Of a stretch of 39,078 nt of DNA, positions 22,542 to 33,300 are shown piece by piece (positions within the stretch are counted from its first letter, which is position 1; every line of letters begins with the position of its first letter). The notes beneath the pieces were generated by a model. It did not search any database. It saw only the letters and a list, made by a program, of their open reading frames with translations, and was not told where the DNA came from. This stretch comes from Globomyces pollinis-pini. Its lineage: Eukaryota; Chytridiomycota; Chytridiomycetes; Rhizophydiales; Globomycetaceae. Location: positions 2,902 through 41,979 of the forward strand of contig MU621239.1 in the NCBI GenBank assembly GCA_025399215.1. The letters are read 5' to 3'. Position numbers and translations under genes: made by a program.

Positions 22542-23121
22542 ATGAGAGTCGTAATACAAAGAGTTAAGCAAGCATCGGTTATAGTTGATGGAGAAATAAT
22601 CAGTTCAATTGGAAAAGGATTCTGTTTGTTGGTAGGTATAAAGGTATGCAATTTGACAACAATAATTAAAGGAAGGTGATGAGGAGAAAGATATCGACTA
22701 TATGTATTACATCTAGGATTAATGCCTTTGTAGGGTCAAGAAAATATTATCAATTAAACTGTTTGAAAACGAAGATGATAAGTTTTGGAAAGAGAACATT
22801 CAAAAACACAAAATAGAAATTCTCAGTGGTAAGATCATATATTGACAATCAATTACTAGTTAGTCAATTTACACTCTATGCGAAAACCACCAAAGGAACC
22901 AAACCAGATTTTCATTTAGCAATGAAAGGTGAACAAAGTAGTCTACTTTACTCACTCTTTTTATCGAAACTACGTGATAATTATCAATCAGATAAAATTA
23001 AAGGTATATTGTTTAGCGTAGTGTTTTTATAGTAGATGGCAAATTTGGTGCGATGATGGATGTTAGCATTGTCAACGATGGTCCTGTTACAATTCTGCTG
23101 GATACGGATAAAGATAGTTAG
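22542..23121 (+). CDS. DTD1: D-aminoacyl-tRNA deacylase
   Basis: Removes D-amino acids (and glycine mischarged on tRNA-Ala) from tRNA, a proofreading step after aminoacylation. Four mini-introns (28, 30, 31 and 32 nt) are removed to give 152 residues, the usual family length. It starts MRVVIQRVKQASVIVDG, and both catalytic-site motifs are present: SVSQFTLYA (split by an intron) and NDGPVTILLD, with the Gly-cis-Pro pair of the chiral-proofreading site. KPDFHLAMKGE and DGKFGAMM are also typical. The gene ends at the TAG at 23119-23121, 135 nt before the stop of the convergent receptor gene, with a perfect palindrome between them. Confidence 0.94.
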
Positions 23122-23132
23122 TGTATTTAATC

Positions 23133-23158
23133 AATATGTCTATTATAATAGACATATT
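23133..23158. terminator. 26-bp perfect palindrome between convergent genes
   Basis: AATATGTCTATTA is followed directly by its exact reverse complement, with no mismatch and no loop. It lies 11 nt after the stop of the deacylase gene and about 100 nt from the stop of the opposing 7TM gene. An RNA hairpin at the 3' end on either strand, or a cruciform that separates converging polymerases, would fit the position. That is inference. Confidence 0.4.
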
Positions 23159-23255
23159 AGTTTAATAGATCAATATTTTTCATTTTATACAACATTGTTG
23201 ATCTCTTCAGGTTTAATGGATCGGTTGAGTTACGAGCAATGGTTTTTATTTAACG

Positions 23256-24818
23256 TTAATCGATTTTAGGCATCAATGAGCTGGGATTCACATATCGATT
23301 TACTTTAGGATTTCCTTGGGTAGGTGGGATAGATGTTGGTAATTCTCTTTTAACGGACGGGAGAGAAGAATCATTTGTTGGTTTGACTGGATAGTTGATA
23401 CTTGAAATATTCGAACTATTATGATGTGTTGACATTGCAGTACTTGAGATTTGAGACCGAAGTTTTAATATCACTCTAACATGTTCAATAAACAAGCAAT
23501 TGACTGCCGAGTGTATAACGTAGCATAGATTGATTGGTCCATTGATAGCAAGAAAATTCCGATCATTACCCCAACTTTCACTATAATTCTGATAACTTGT
23601 CATCAAAATGTACGAAAATAAATTCACCAGTTGAATTAATACTAAAACGGAAAACTTGGTATTCACGCGCTGTAGTTTCAAAAGCGCTTGAATGATGGAC
23701 ATGTCTTCCATATCAATTCTAATGATTGCCAAGGTAACAAAGAATGAAGGAATCGTGTTATAGATAAACATACCAATAATCCAAAACTGAACCAACAATT
23801 GCCACCGCTGAAAAAATCCGGTAATGGATTGTTGTAGTCGTAAATAGTCAAAATATTTACCACCACATAGAAGCACATGTAGTAAGAACACAACAACAAA
23901 AGCCAACCTCCTATGAGTCTTGTTTCTGAGATGTGTGAAAGCAATTAAAAAGTTTGTTGTGTTCAAAACTGTCGCAAAAGTTGCCAAGGCAAAGAGTGAA
24001 CTTTTGATTTCTGAAAAAATCCCCAGAGATTCTGAAGTATTGAAGATAGAATTGTAGTAGTATGCGTCTAATAGAACCCATAGAAGCCAAACGCACTGTG
24101 AGAGTAGCAACCACAACATATACTGAGTCTTTCGTGCGCGATATTTCATGATCAAATATATCACAATACCAATTGATAACACCGCTGACACTGCAAACGA
24201 TATATTCTCAACGTATTCCATTGGAGTTGAATAGTCTGGGACCAACAATGTAGCTGGGACCATAGCTGTCCACACAATATTTCCTTCCCCACCACTGAAC
24301 TTGAGAAACTGCATATTCACTTCACCAATATGAGGTAAAGTGCTGTTTGAATTAATTGACACAGGTTTTCCTGTGCAATTTGATTGTGGAAATACTTCCG
24401 CGACTCCCTGCGATGAACACTTTATAAAGGAATCATGACAATCAGAGCCAGATAAATAGTATGCTTGATTAAATCCCCATAGAGATTCACTATTTTTTGG
24501 TGTTAATTTACAATATTGTTGTCCATTTGCGAAAACTGAGGCACCATTTACATCAGATGGGGAATTCATCAATTCTTGGGTAACACTGGTATACTTGGTA
24601 CTGGTTTTATCCAATGAAGAAAAGCAACAACCAGAAGTACTTCGCGCTTTAGGATTGCTACCACACATGTTATCATGAACAGAACCAGACTGTTCTGTCA
24701 TGTACTTGAATACATCTGTAGTATTTTGTTCATTATTGAACACATACATAGCAACTGGTGGTCCATTACAGTACAATGATGAAGACCAAGCTGCTTGAAA
24801 AATTGCAATATCAGACAT
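23256..24818 (-). CDS. 7TM protein with cysteine-containing ectodomain
   Basis: Single-exon frame of 520 residues, start MSDIAIFQAAWSSSLYCNGPP. The first 200 residues contain about a dozen cysteines (including SGCCFSS) and several N-glycosylation sites (for example NST, NCT), so they look extracellular; a classic signal peptide is missing. Seven hydrophobic spans follow near residues 208-235, 240-262, 277-305, 312-328, 345-373, 392-420 and 430-455. A Ser/Pro-rich cytoplasmic tail without membrane segments ends the protein. This is the topology of a GPCR with a large N-terminal domain. It has no clear sequence similarity to the 7TM gene at 963-1961, and I do not know its family or ligand. Fungi of several early lineages carry expanded sets of such receptors, a known trend but not proof. 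Confidence 0.7.
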   Translation of the reverse strand: MSDIAIFQAAWSSSLYCNGPPVAMYVFNNEQNTTDVFKYMTEQSGSVHDNMCGSNPKARSTSGCCFSSLDKTSTKYTSVTQELMNSPSDVNGASVFANGQQYCKLTPKNSESLWGFNQAYYLSGSDCHDSFIKCSSQGVAEVFPQSNCTGKPVSINSNSTLPHIGEVNMQFLKFSGGEGNIVWTAMVPATLLVPDYSTPMEYVENISFAVSAVLSIGIVIYLIMKYRARKTQYMLWLLLSQCVWLLWVLLDAYYYNSIFNTSESLGIFSEIKSSLFALATFATVLNTTNFLIAFTHLRNKTHRRLAFVVVFLLHVLLCGGKYFDYLRLQQSITGFFQRWQLLVQFWIIGMFIYNTIPSFFVTLAIIRIDMEDMSIIQALLKLQRVNTKFSVLVLIQLVNLFSYILMTSYQNYSESWGNDRNFLAINGPINLCYVIHSAVNCLFIEHVRVILKLRSQISSTAMSTHHNSSNISSINYPVKPTNDSSLPSVKRELPTSIPPTQGNPKVNRYVNPSSLMPKID

Positions 24819-25622
24819 TGTAGAAAGTAATGAGAAGTTTAATTGGGCTTTTCTATGGAAAGTATTTGGTCATTTCTTGGCTTTAAGTAGGAATGACCCA
24901 GTTGTTGCCTCATTTTAAAGGCTGTCTTCCGACTGGTTTAACTGGGGACTTGAAACTATCAATGATACGCCAACATCGTACAATCCAGTGATTTCTCCGT
25001 GTTTTCTATCGGAATTGTATCTGTTGGGTCTCATTCCGATGTATCACAGTTGGTTACTGTAACCAATGGTTACTTAAATTTTGATTTGTAACGTAATGTA
25101 TCAAAAGAAAATGACGTGTTCAGTTCGTTTTTCCACTCCTGATTTTACTTTACTAATGACATTTGTTCCTAAATAAGCCTAAAAATCGTTCAGAGTAACC
25201 AAGTATATCCATAATAATGTGATGGAAACCCAAACTTAAGATGACCAAGACAACATTTTTTTCAACAACGCCAACATGGTACAATTTGCGGAATTACAAT
25301 ACTTCGGATCCCTGTTCAAACTCGGAACGGTTTTCATTTAATAGTAAATGTGAAATGTCGCGTTTGAAATACTCGGCCATGTTTTTCCTGTTCCTTCGTT
25401 CTCAACACCATATTTCAATAAAAGCCAAAAATAAAGGTACGATAAATCATAATGTTGTGCAGTGAGGAAAATGAGGCGTGAAACCTCCACATTTTGATGA
25501 ACTGATACACTTCTTGAACTCCGATTCCACCACTAACACACAAAGATTTTATAAAATTATCACCATTCGAAAAAAAAGAAGCAGTTTTACCAGTTTAAAC
25601 AATGATTTATTAAAAACAAGTT
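24819..25622. other. Intergenic, nothing recognised
   Basis: Promoter side of the 7TM gene and 3' side of paralogue B. The short open frames found here show no similarity to a known family and could not be spliced into one. Confidence 0.45.
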
Positions 25623-27546
25623 TTACATTGGACGAGCGTATCCATATCGACCAGGTGGACGTGCATAACCATTGTTTTGATTGGTAGGAGTGCTTGAAGC
25701 GGTTGTGGTGGAGGTGGTGGAAGTGGTCTTGCCATTATCGGGGCCTAAACCAACAGTAGTAGTAGTTGATGCTTTGGTGGTAGTGGTAGTGATGGATGAT
25801 GTAGTGTGTACTGCAGATGTAGTGACTGAAGTTGTCTTGACTTCAGAGGTAGTGGTTGCAGTAATAGCAGCAACAGATGCAGTAGTGGTGGTTGAAGCAA
25901 CAGTAGTAGTGGTAGCAACTACAGTAGTGGTAGAAGCCTTAGTGGTAGTGGCAGCAGCAGTGGTGGTAGTTACAGTAGCAGTAGTAGTGGTGGTTATAGC
26001 AGCTGTAGTGGTGGTAGTTACAGCGGCAGTAGTGGTAGTTGTAATAGCCTTAGTGGTTGTAGACGCAGGTAAGGTCAAAGTTGGTCGAGAACCAGGGAAG
26101 CATTTTTTACAAAAGAAACAGTGAATTTCCAATCGACCAGTATCAAACAAAGAATAAGTTCTAGTCTTGATTGGAGTAAAGGTAACCAAGTTAATAGCAT
26201 GTTGATGATACAATTCAATGTTGACAGGTTCTTCAGGACATTTTCGGAAACGACCAGTACTGAATTGAACACCCAAACTGTTGTCCAAATCAAGAGATAA
26301 TCCAAAATTCAAAACTTTGAATAATTGGAGGTTTAAACTAATGGCAGGGATTAAATGAACAGCAGCTCGGATTTGAATATCTTCAGTATGTTTGAATTCA
26401 TGCTGGGTAATGACAGGAGGTGGAGATTTGATAAATTCCGGTTTGGCAAACAAACCATTATCAGATTTCATTTCATAATGAAATGGGAATTTCAAATCAT
26501 AACCAAAACTGACATCAATTGGTTCTTGGTTTCCAAGAGAGATAGCAGTATCTAAATTGATGGCAGGTCCCAAATTGAAAATACCAGGGATACTAACAGG
26601 TAATAAGGACTTTGCAAATAAGGTTTTTCGGAAAACGTTAAAATCATCGAATTGGTTGACATGAATGGCAATATCGATATTAGCATTGAAATCACCAAAC
26701 AAGCTAAGGGAGTAGGAATTGACGATAAACAAAGTAGCCTTGATTTGCATTCTAAGGTTGGCATCACCTCTTGTGTGGCAGTCTACACAATCAATGGATC
26801 CAAGCTTGTTGGATGGTAACAATGGAATGATTGGTTTGATGATACTTTGGGTAGCTTTATCATAATTGACATTCAATGGAACAGTGAACGTTTTATCCAC
26901 TTTTGGGTGAATCAAATTATCCCACCATTCTTTAAAACCACGCTTTTCGATTTCTTGTTGACCAGATTGTGTAATATTGACTGTATATTCTTCAATAACA
27001 TCTTCTTGTTTCAATTGATGAGTATCAATCACCAAAACATTTCCATTTTGTTTGACTTTATCTAATCCTCTAGTATTGACTCCTTCACCACCACATTTAA
27101 ACTAGGGGTTAATGATTGTTTTGCCTTACTTCGTGTCCAATGTAGAATGCTAAATCAGGAGTGGCTGACCATGCTTTGAAAGCTTTTTGAGCATTATCTG
27201 ATGAATCGAAATTCAATTTGATATCATTTTCCCCACATTCAACTTTGTTGATCATTGGAAAGTTATGAAAATTGATGGTTGGACGTAAAGCTTTGATTTC
27301 AAAATCAGCATTGATCAATTTTTCGGTGGTAGCTTTGACGTAGGAAGCATAGAATTGTGAATTTGCTTTATAACCTTCTCTAGCGACTGGTCGCGCTTGC
27401 AAAACTACAGGTGGAGGTGGAGGAGTGGTGTAAATTGGTTCTTGAACTTGCTTTGATTTTTTATGATTACATTTATGTTTATGAGAAGCGTCTGCTGAAA
27501 CTGCAGTTGCTACAGCAATCGTGTAAATCAAGTTTGTCAAGTACAT
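25623..27546 (-). CDS. Secreted Ser/Thr-rich protein, paralogue B
   Basis: Two exons across a 28-nt intron (27102-27129) give 631 residues. The intron sits at the same place as in paralogue A (18596-20620), just before a conserved Cys-Gly. Shared features: signal peptide, His/Lys stretch (HKHKCNHKK), TPPPPPVVL, VECGENDIKLNFD, a KR site (192-193), DCHTRGDANLRM, HLIPAISLNLQLFKV, a mucin-like Thr tail and a terminal RYGYARPM. The difference is after KR: here the chain reads GFKEWWDNLIHPKVDK, without the Lys-rich FKKVG repeats of paralogue A. The Thr-rich codons produce long valine frames on the opposite strand, which are shadows. Function unknown; a cell-surface glycoprotein is likely. Confidence 0.8.
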
Positions 27547-27590
27547 GAGTAATATCTATTTTTTGGTTTTTTGATACTTGAGTTCCATCT

Positions 27591-27597
27591 TTTTATA
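27591..27597 (-). promoter_or_regulatory. TATA box of paralogue B
   Basis: TATAAAA on the minus strand, 44 nt before the ATG at 27546, as in paralogue A. Confidence 0.5.
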
Positions 27598-28424
27598 ACA
27601 ATGTGTTTTCCGAATCCATTTGGGATCCAAATGCAAAACGTGACTAGAAGCCTGAGTTCCCTATCGTGACTCCCCTTTTCGTGAAACTAAAAAAACCCGA
27701 TTGGGATTTACTGCTTGGGCTTGTCGGATTTAATATTGAGGCGCACTAGGTTGTTCCTGTTTTTAGGCCGTTTTAATATGTCCAATTAGAGAAAACACGA
27801 GGTAAAAATGTAATCAAATGATATCGTAGGAGTGAAAATACGATTATGAAAATCAAAAATGAACAAGTTGGAAAATCTATTTGCTCCTCAGTTACTTCCC
27901 AGTACCCTGACCATCAATCGTGACGTCAAAGTGTTGATGGTACTTCAAAGGGTGAACACAAAACCAGCGCCTTCATAAAACAAAAGCATTGGATTTGCAT
28001 AAGGGACATCATGGGACAATGGCTAAATATCTTGATGGTATTAGAGACTGATATTCGCTTAGCCCAAAATTTCATGTCAATAGCCTTTGTAACTGACCGG
28101 TAAAAGGACAGTTCCCATGATTCGTATTTGCCAAAGAAAGAGAAAAAGCATGACAGTAATATGGCCAACACCCTCGATGTGTTTGAGAACTGAAATCGAT
28201 AGCAAGATCATTTGCCAAAGAGTTGGAAATACGCATGATAATCAACACGCTGTACATGTTTGAGAACTGAGAACTGAACTAATTGCAAGACAGTCATCCT
28301 AACCCTTAGTTATACCTTCGAAGATAGCAGATAGAAAAGGTGAATCACATAAAAGATAGTGAAACGATTGTCGGATTAGTTGCAGATCCTGGAAGTCAAA
28401 TGCAGTTTGGAATATTAAAGATTA
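27598..28424. other. Intergenic, nothing recognised
   Basis: Upstream region of paralogue B. No gene, RNA or repeat was recognised in it. Confidence 0.45.
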
Positions 28425-28860
28425 TTATAATCTTCTGGTAATCACCTCTTCTTGCAATCGTCTCGCCAAACATTCTAACCCTATTTCACTTTGATATAGC
28501 CTGTTTCTTTGCAAATGATACAAAAACTGATTGGTTTGTTGACCTTGCACTTCTTTCATCCCAATACCTCCTTAGATACATTGCTAATCAGAGATTTTGA
28601 TTGTTGGAATGCAAGAGTATGAATCACTATAATAGCAGTATGTTGTACGTGGAGTATGAATTTGATTTTGAGGATGAAGGCTAAGGAACTTACATTTCTG
28701 CCAAAGCTTGTTGTTTGAATTCATTTTTAACTTGACCGTGATTAAACAACGTGTGAAAAGTATGCTCTGTAATTATATCATCTTAAATGCTCCAATGATT
28801 TTTTAGGAATTGTACGTATCTGTTGTCATTGGAATGCATTTGTGTTTCAAAGGCTGTATT
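28425..28860 (-). other. Unresolved coding-like stretch
   Basis: Three minus-strand pieces look protein-coding: around 28690-28770 (EHTFHTLFNHGQVKNEFKQQ), around 28575-28625 (IHTLAFQQSKSLISN) and 28425-28560 (QTNQFLYHLQRNRLYQSE, then LECLARRLQEEVITRRL and a stop at 28425-28427). I could not join all three with consistent GT-AG introns: the last junction is out of phase by one or two bases. This is either a small gene with an unusual intron, or a gene broken by a small indel. Family unknown. Confidence 0.25.
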
Positions 28861-29435
28861 GATTTGAAATATAATCTTAAACACTGCTACTCTGTCTTTC
28901 TCTATTCAAAATTTCGGTAAAACTACACATGTCCTCTACTGAAAAATCCACCGAATGCAGATCACATGAAATGACACAGTAGCAAGCAAAGCATTTTGAT
29001 TGGAATTCATTACTTGATTCTGAACAATCAGATATGCTGAAAAATTCTGGAGTTTAATTCAAACGTTAGAAACTACTCTTCTATGATCTGGGTAATCAAC
29101 AACTTTTCAAGTATATGATCTAATTTATTAGTTACTTTTAAATATATTGCACCTGGGAATCTGATCGGAGAGAGAAACAGGCAAAAGAAGGAAATTCAGA
29201 CGTTATTGGATTGTAGAGTTTTAGTCTAGAGAGAAAAGTTTCTATGCAAAAATTGTTTATTTTTACATACACATGAATGTAAATGAATAGAATAGTAAAA
29301 AAGAACGTAGATATGTAATTCTATCATCAAAGCTAATCTGGAAAATCAAAACACCAAATCATAACATCCAAGAGTTGATGATAAAATAATATATTACAAT
29401 CCAAATCGTTAAATATACAAAAAGGTAAACTGTTA
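28861..29435. other. Intergenic, nothing recognised
   Basis: AT-rich stretch between the unresolved coding-like region and the 3' end of INSIG. No exon or RNA gene was recognised. Confidence 0.4.
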
Positions 29436-30247
29436 TCAATCGAAAGCTTTGTTGAGTTGTCTTCCAATAGATCCAATGCATACAGATGCTGAATAAAGTA
29501 TCGAAGGAAACCATGAAGTAATACCCATGAAATCTTGCTGTTGAAACCTAAACTGTTAGACAATTGAATATGATTTGATCATATAGACAAGTAAAGATTA
29601 TTGGGATAATAGAAATTAAACATAAAAAAAGGTATTATAAAATGTACCTAAAAACACCTTGAAGAACCAATATTGAAGCAACATTTGTAGCGCAAGCACT
29701 AACTACCATTGATAAAACACATCCATGAGAAGTACGGTCAAATAAATACCAGTATCCTAAACAGATAAAAGCAATTGAGATTGGTATAGGAGATGATAGT
29801 TTCTTTTTCAGTGTTAATAAAAGATTAAGAATTACCACCACAGCAATATTGACACCTAAATCTTTAGAGTATGAATTGAATACCTATTAATTAATACATT
29901 AGAGAGTACCTATGAAAGCACCTAAACTACGTAAACATTTTGACCAATTTGTGTTTATGTTTAATTTCAACTTTTGATCCACCTTTTTATGTTAAAATGT
30001 TGAAATACCTAAAATATTTTTAATCAAAAAAGCAACAAACCTAATTAAAATGAGATATTGAATTTAATACCAAAGGATATAATAAACCTATTAAACAAGC
30101 ACCGAATCCAGAAGAAGCATAAACCCATACCGGATGAGTTGTTTGAGTTGGCCAATTAGTTAAATTATTAGAGGTTTGTATGTAATCAAATAATCCAGAA
30201 AATAAAAATCCAAATGAGAATAAAATCATACATTTTAATATCAACAT
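29436..30247 (-). CDS. INSIG-family sterol regulator
   Basis: INSIG proteins sit in the ER membrane and hold HMG-CoA reductase and, in many species, the SCAP-SREBP complex under sterol control (Nsg1/Ins1 in yeasts). The model joins exons across two tandem intron arrays (29983-30070, three units; 29856-29909, two units) and one 100-nt intron (29548-29647), giving 189 residues. Matches in order: GLLYPL at the end of the first two membrane spans, CLRSLGAFIGVNIAVVV, CLGYWYLFDRTSHG, LVLQGVFRF, then SWFPSILYSASVCIGSIGRQL at the C-terminus. Six membrane spans can be drawn. It lacks the cytosolic N-terminal tail of animal INSIG, unless an upstream exon is missing. It neighbours PHO81 on the same strand (69 nt between its ATG and the PHO81 stop). 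Confidence 0.9.
29856..29909 (-). other. Tandem intron array, two units (INSIG)
   Basis: Two back-to-back GT..AG units, 26 nt (29884-29909) then 28 nt (29856-29883), meet as AG|GT. The exon codon split around them (G|GT = Gly) restores GAFIGVNIAVVV, a conserved INSIG block. Both units must be removed to give this block. Confidence 0.8.
29983..30070 (-). other. Tandem intron array, three units (INSIG)
   Basis: Three contiguous GT..AG units in transcript order: 30041-30070 (30 nt), 30009-30040 (32 nt), 29983-30008 (26 nt). The flanks are GLLYPL and VDQKLKL. Keeping the first or the second unit puts a stop codon in frame, and keeping the third shifts the frame. Each unit alone has the length and ends of a normal intron of this genome. 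Confidence 0.85.
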
Positions 30248-30316
30248 TTAAAAGTAAAAAGATTCTTAATACCATCATGTGAAGCTTTCATGTGAAAAGT
30301 TAAACACGAAAAAAAT

Positions 30317-33300
30317 TTAAACATTCATGTTATATTTGAATATACCATCTACTATAACTGCATCTACTCCATTCTGCTCTTGCATAGATATATTCTCTTG
30401 ATCTTTATTCTTATTACCAAATGTTCCCAAAATTAATCCACTCTCTTTAATAGTTTGAATTAATACTGGCATTTCAAGCTATTCATTATTATTAATAATC
30501 ATTACCAATGGTTGAGATTCACATATCAATCCTAATAAATCACACTCTTTCGCAAATTTAATAGATTCTTTGATAGATATCAATAATTCATCTTCGCGAT
30601 CATATCCACAATAGGTTCGAAAGAAAACACCATAGTTAGGTTGCTTCCAATTCATAACTGTACATAACGCTTTGTTGAAACTGGAAAAAATAATGGAATG
30701 ATTCTTTTCTTGAACTTGTTCGGTATGATCATAAATAACTTTCAATATAGAATCTACAAAATTGTTAATATTCATACTAGTATGAATGAATTGCTTTTCT
30801 CGTTGATAGGGAGTTGGATATTTTAATATAATACTAATTCCAATAGTAGTTGGTAATTTCTGTAAAATTTAAAAAAAATTAAAACAAACCTGTAAAATTT
30901 CTTCCAAAGTTAAAAATGATGAATAGATCCATTCAATCAACTCTACCATTCCAATATCAGACTTTAATTCTTCATATTTCTTCACATTTGGATTTAATGA
31001 TTGAAAAATAGATTTGGCTTGATCATAATTTAGCATCGATAATAGGATATCAACATTGAAGATTTTGATGTACCAATTCGGGTATACAACCAATTTATGA
31101 TCTTTAGTAGTTTGTACCACGAGTTCGAAATATTCTTTATCTAATGACGTGGAAGTGACTAGTGAATGATTTAAATCAGATTGATGTGATTTCGAAGTAT
31201 TGGTGACAACAGTGATAGCTTTCCAATAAGTCTCGATTTTACCACCAATCTGTAATGCATGATGACTGAATGGTTTAACAATCGATAACATGAATGATAA
31301 CTCCCCAATGATTCGTAAATGATTATCAAATATGGTTGTTATATATTCTATTCCTTCAATTCCATCACCATTCTTTTCCTTAATTAAATTCTTTAGTTGT
31401 GATGTTGTTATTCCACTCTTTCCGAATGTCTTTGTTCCAAAGGCCGGATATATATCAAACTCAAATGATAGATCTTGTATCTCTTCCAATGTGTATGAAA
31501 ACACTGTAACATCATCCTTTAGAGGCAAATGACAGAAAAACGAAAGATCCGTCTCTGGTTTACAAGTTATTTTCAATCGTAAAGATGATAATTGCTTTGA
31601 CCCATAAAATCTGACAGGTGAAGGATTTGTTGCCTTGCGGTATTGTCCAAGTTGAATTTGAATTAAATACTTTTTGTCCAAGTAATGATGACCACTAAAA
31701 TAATCAGGTACCAAAGACTTACTAGATTCTTAATGGAATGATAGGTGGTGGTAGGGACAAAGAAGGTATATCATCCAGGTCAAGCGAGATGATATTATCT
31801 AGGGGATCTTTATCCATCACTGACTCTTGAAGTCCATTATTCTCCAACAAGCATACATTGCTAGGAACTGATTGATTCGAATGGTTCTGTCCATCACTCA
31901 CATTGGTATCCTTTACAGTCAGTAGCTCGGATGCCTTCATATGTCCTCGATATAAACTATAAGTCCAAGGTAACCATTCATGCTCATCTTTGATACGTAT
32001 AACACAACCAGCTTCAATCAATAATTTGATACATTCCACATGACCCTCTGAAGCCGCAAAAAATACAGGAGTCCAACCATAAAACGCATCCTTTGCTTCA
32101 ATGTTAGCCCCATGTTGGATCAATCGACGAGTAATATCACTTTTTCCTTCTCGACATGCCAAATGCAATGGATAGAGTCCATCAATATTTGGAATCAGCT
32201 GGGCACCTTTCAATAACAGTAAATCTACAATTTGTAAATGTCCATATTGACAAGCCAAAGAGAGTGGAATAGGTGAAGTGGCAGATGATGGTTCAAACTC
32301 TATCGAATTTTGCTCCAATAAGGTTAAACAACATTCAATATGTCCATTGATGATGGAATAGATTAAAGGTGAATTTCCATCTTGATCAATAACATTACTA
32401 TTTGCTCCAACTGAAATAAGAAATAGACATATTGCTTGATGTCCATACATTCCAGCATAATGCAACGGGGTCCGTCCATACACATCCGTGGCAGAAACAT
32501 TCGCCTTAAAGATTAGTTTTAAAGAAGAAACCTTATATTCTATTGATAATTGAATCGCTTCAAACTTTCCGGCAATAGCCAATTCATGCAAACATGTATG
32601 ATCACTAAAACCATCTGTTAAATTACAATCGACCTAAAGGTATCAGATTTTGACTTTACCTATAGAATAGTAAGAACACTGCGATTTAATACCTGAAAAT
32701 ATCAACAAAACGATATTGACTCTTACCAAATTAGTGTCCAATAACAATCTTAAGAGATCCACATTCACTTCTGTACAATAATCCAAATAAACTCTTGAAA
32801 GCACATCAGCATTCAATACATTGGTTTCGAGGTAACGATTTAACCAAACTTGATTAAGATTGTTATTAAAGAGTAACGAAATTAATTCAGATTCAATATC
32901 ACTGAAAACTGCGGATGATGATTTTTCAATTTTAGAAGGTTTAGAAAGTTCTAAAATCTCTGGATTCGTATTTTGAAGATAATTTTCCAATTCGGCTAGA
33001 TGATTGGAAGCTTTATCTGCTAATTCAGTCAATACTTCATTGTTGAAACATGGTTGAACTTCAATCTGTCGACTAAGATAGATTTCTTTGGTGGAAGATT
33101 TAGCACGTTTATCCCATTTTTTTAAAATCTTTTAGGTTATTTAATAAAAATGAATAATGAACCTTTCTAAATCCAGTTGCATTGACTTCAACAAATTTCT
33201 AAACAAAAATATGAGAGAGGTTGGTGAAAATACTTGTAATTTTGCTAGATCGATTTGAAATTGTAAAAATGCTTCTTTTAGAGTCAATCGAGAGGATGTT

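Noticed and set aside
25681..26124. Valine-rich plus-strand frame of 147 residues
   Set aside because: It is the antisense reading of the Thr-rich tail of paralogue B (ACN codons read as GTN-type codons). No independent support.
28072..28257. Short minus-strand frames near 28 kb as genes
   Set aside because: They are short, overlap each other in different frames and show no signal peptide, domain or splice continuation.
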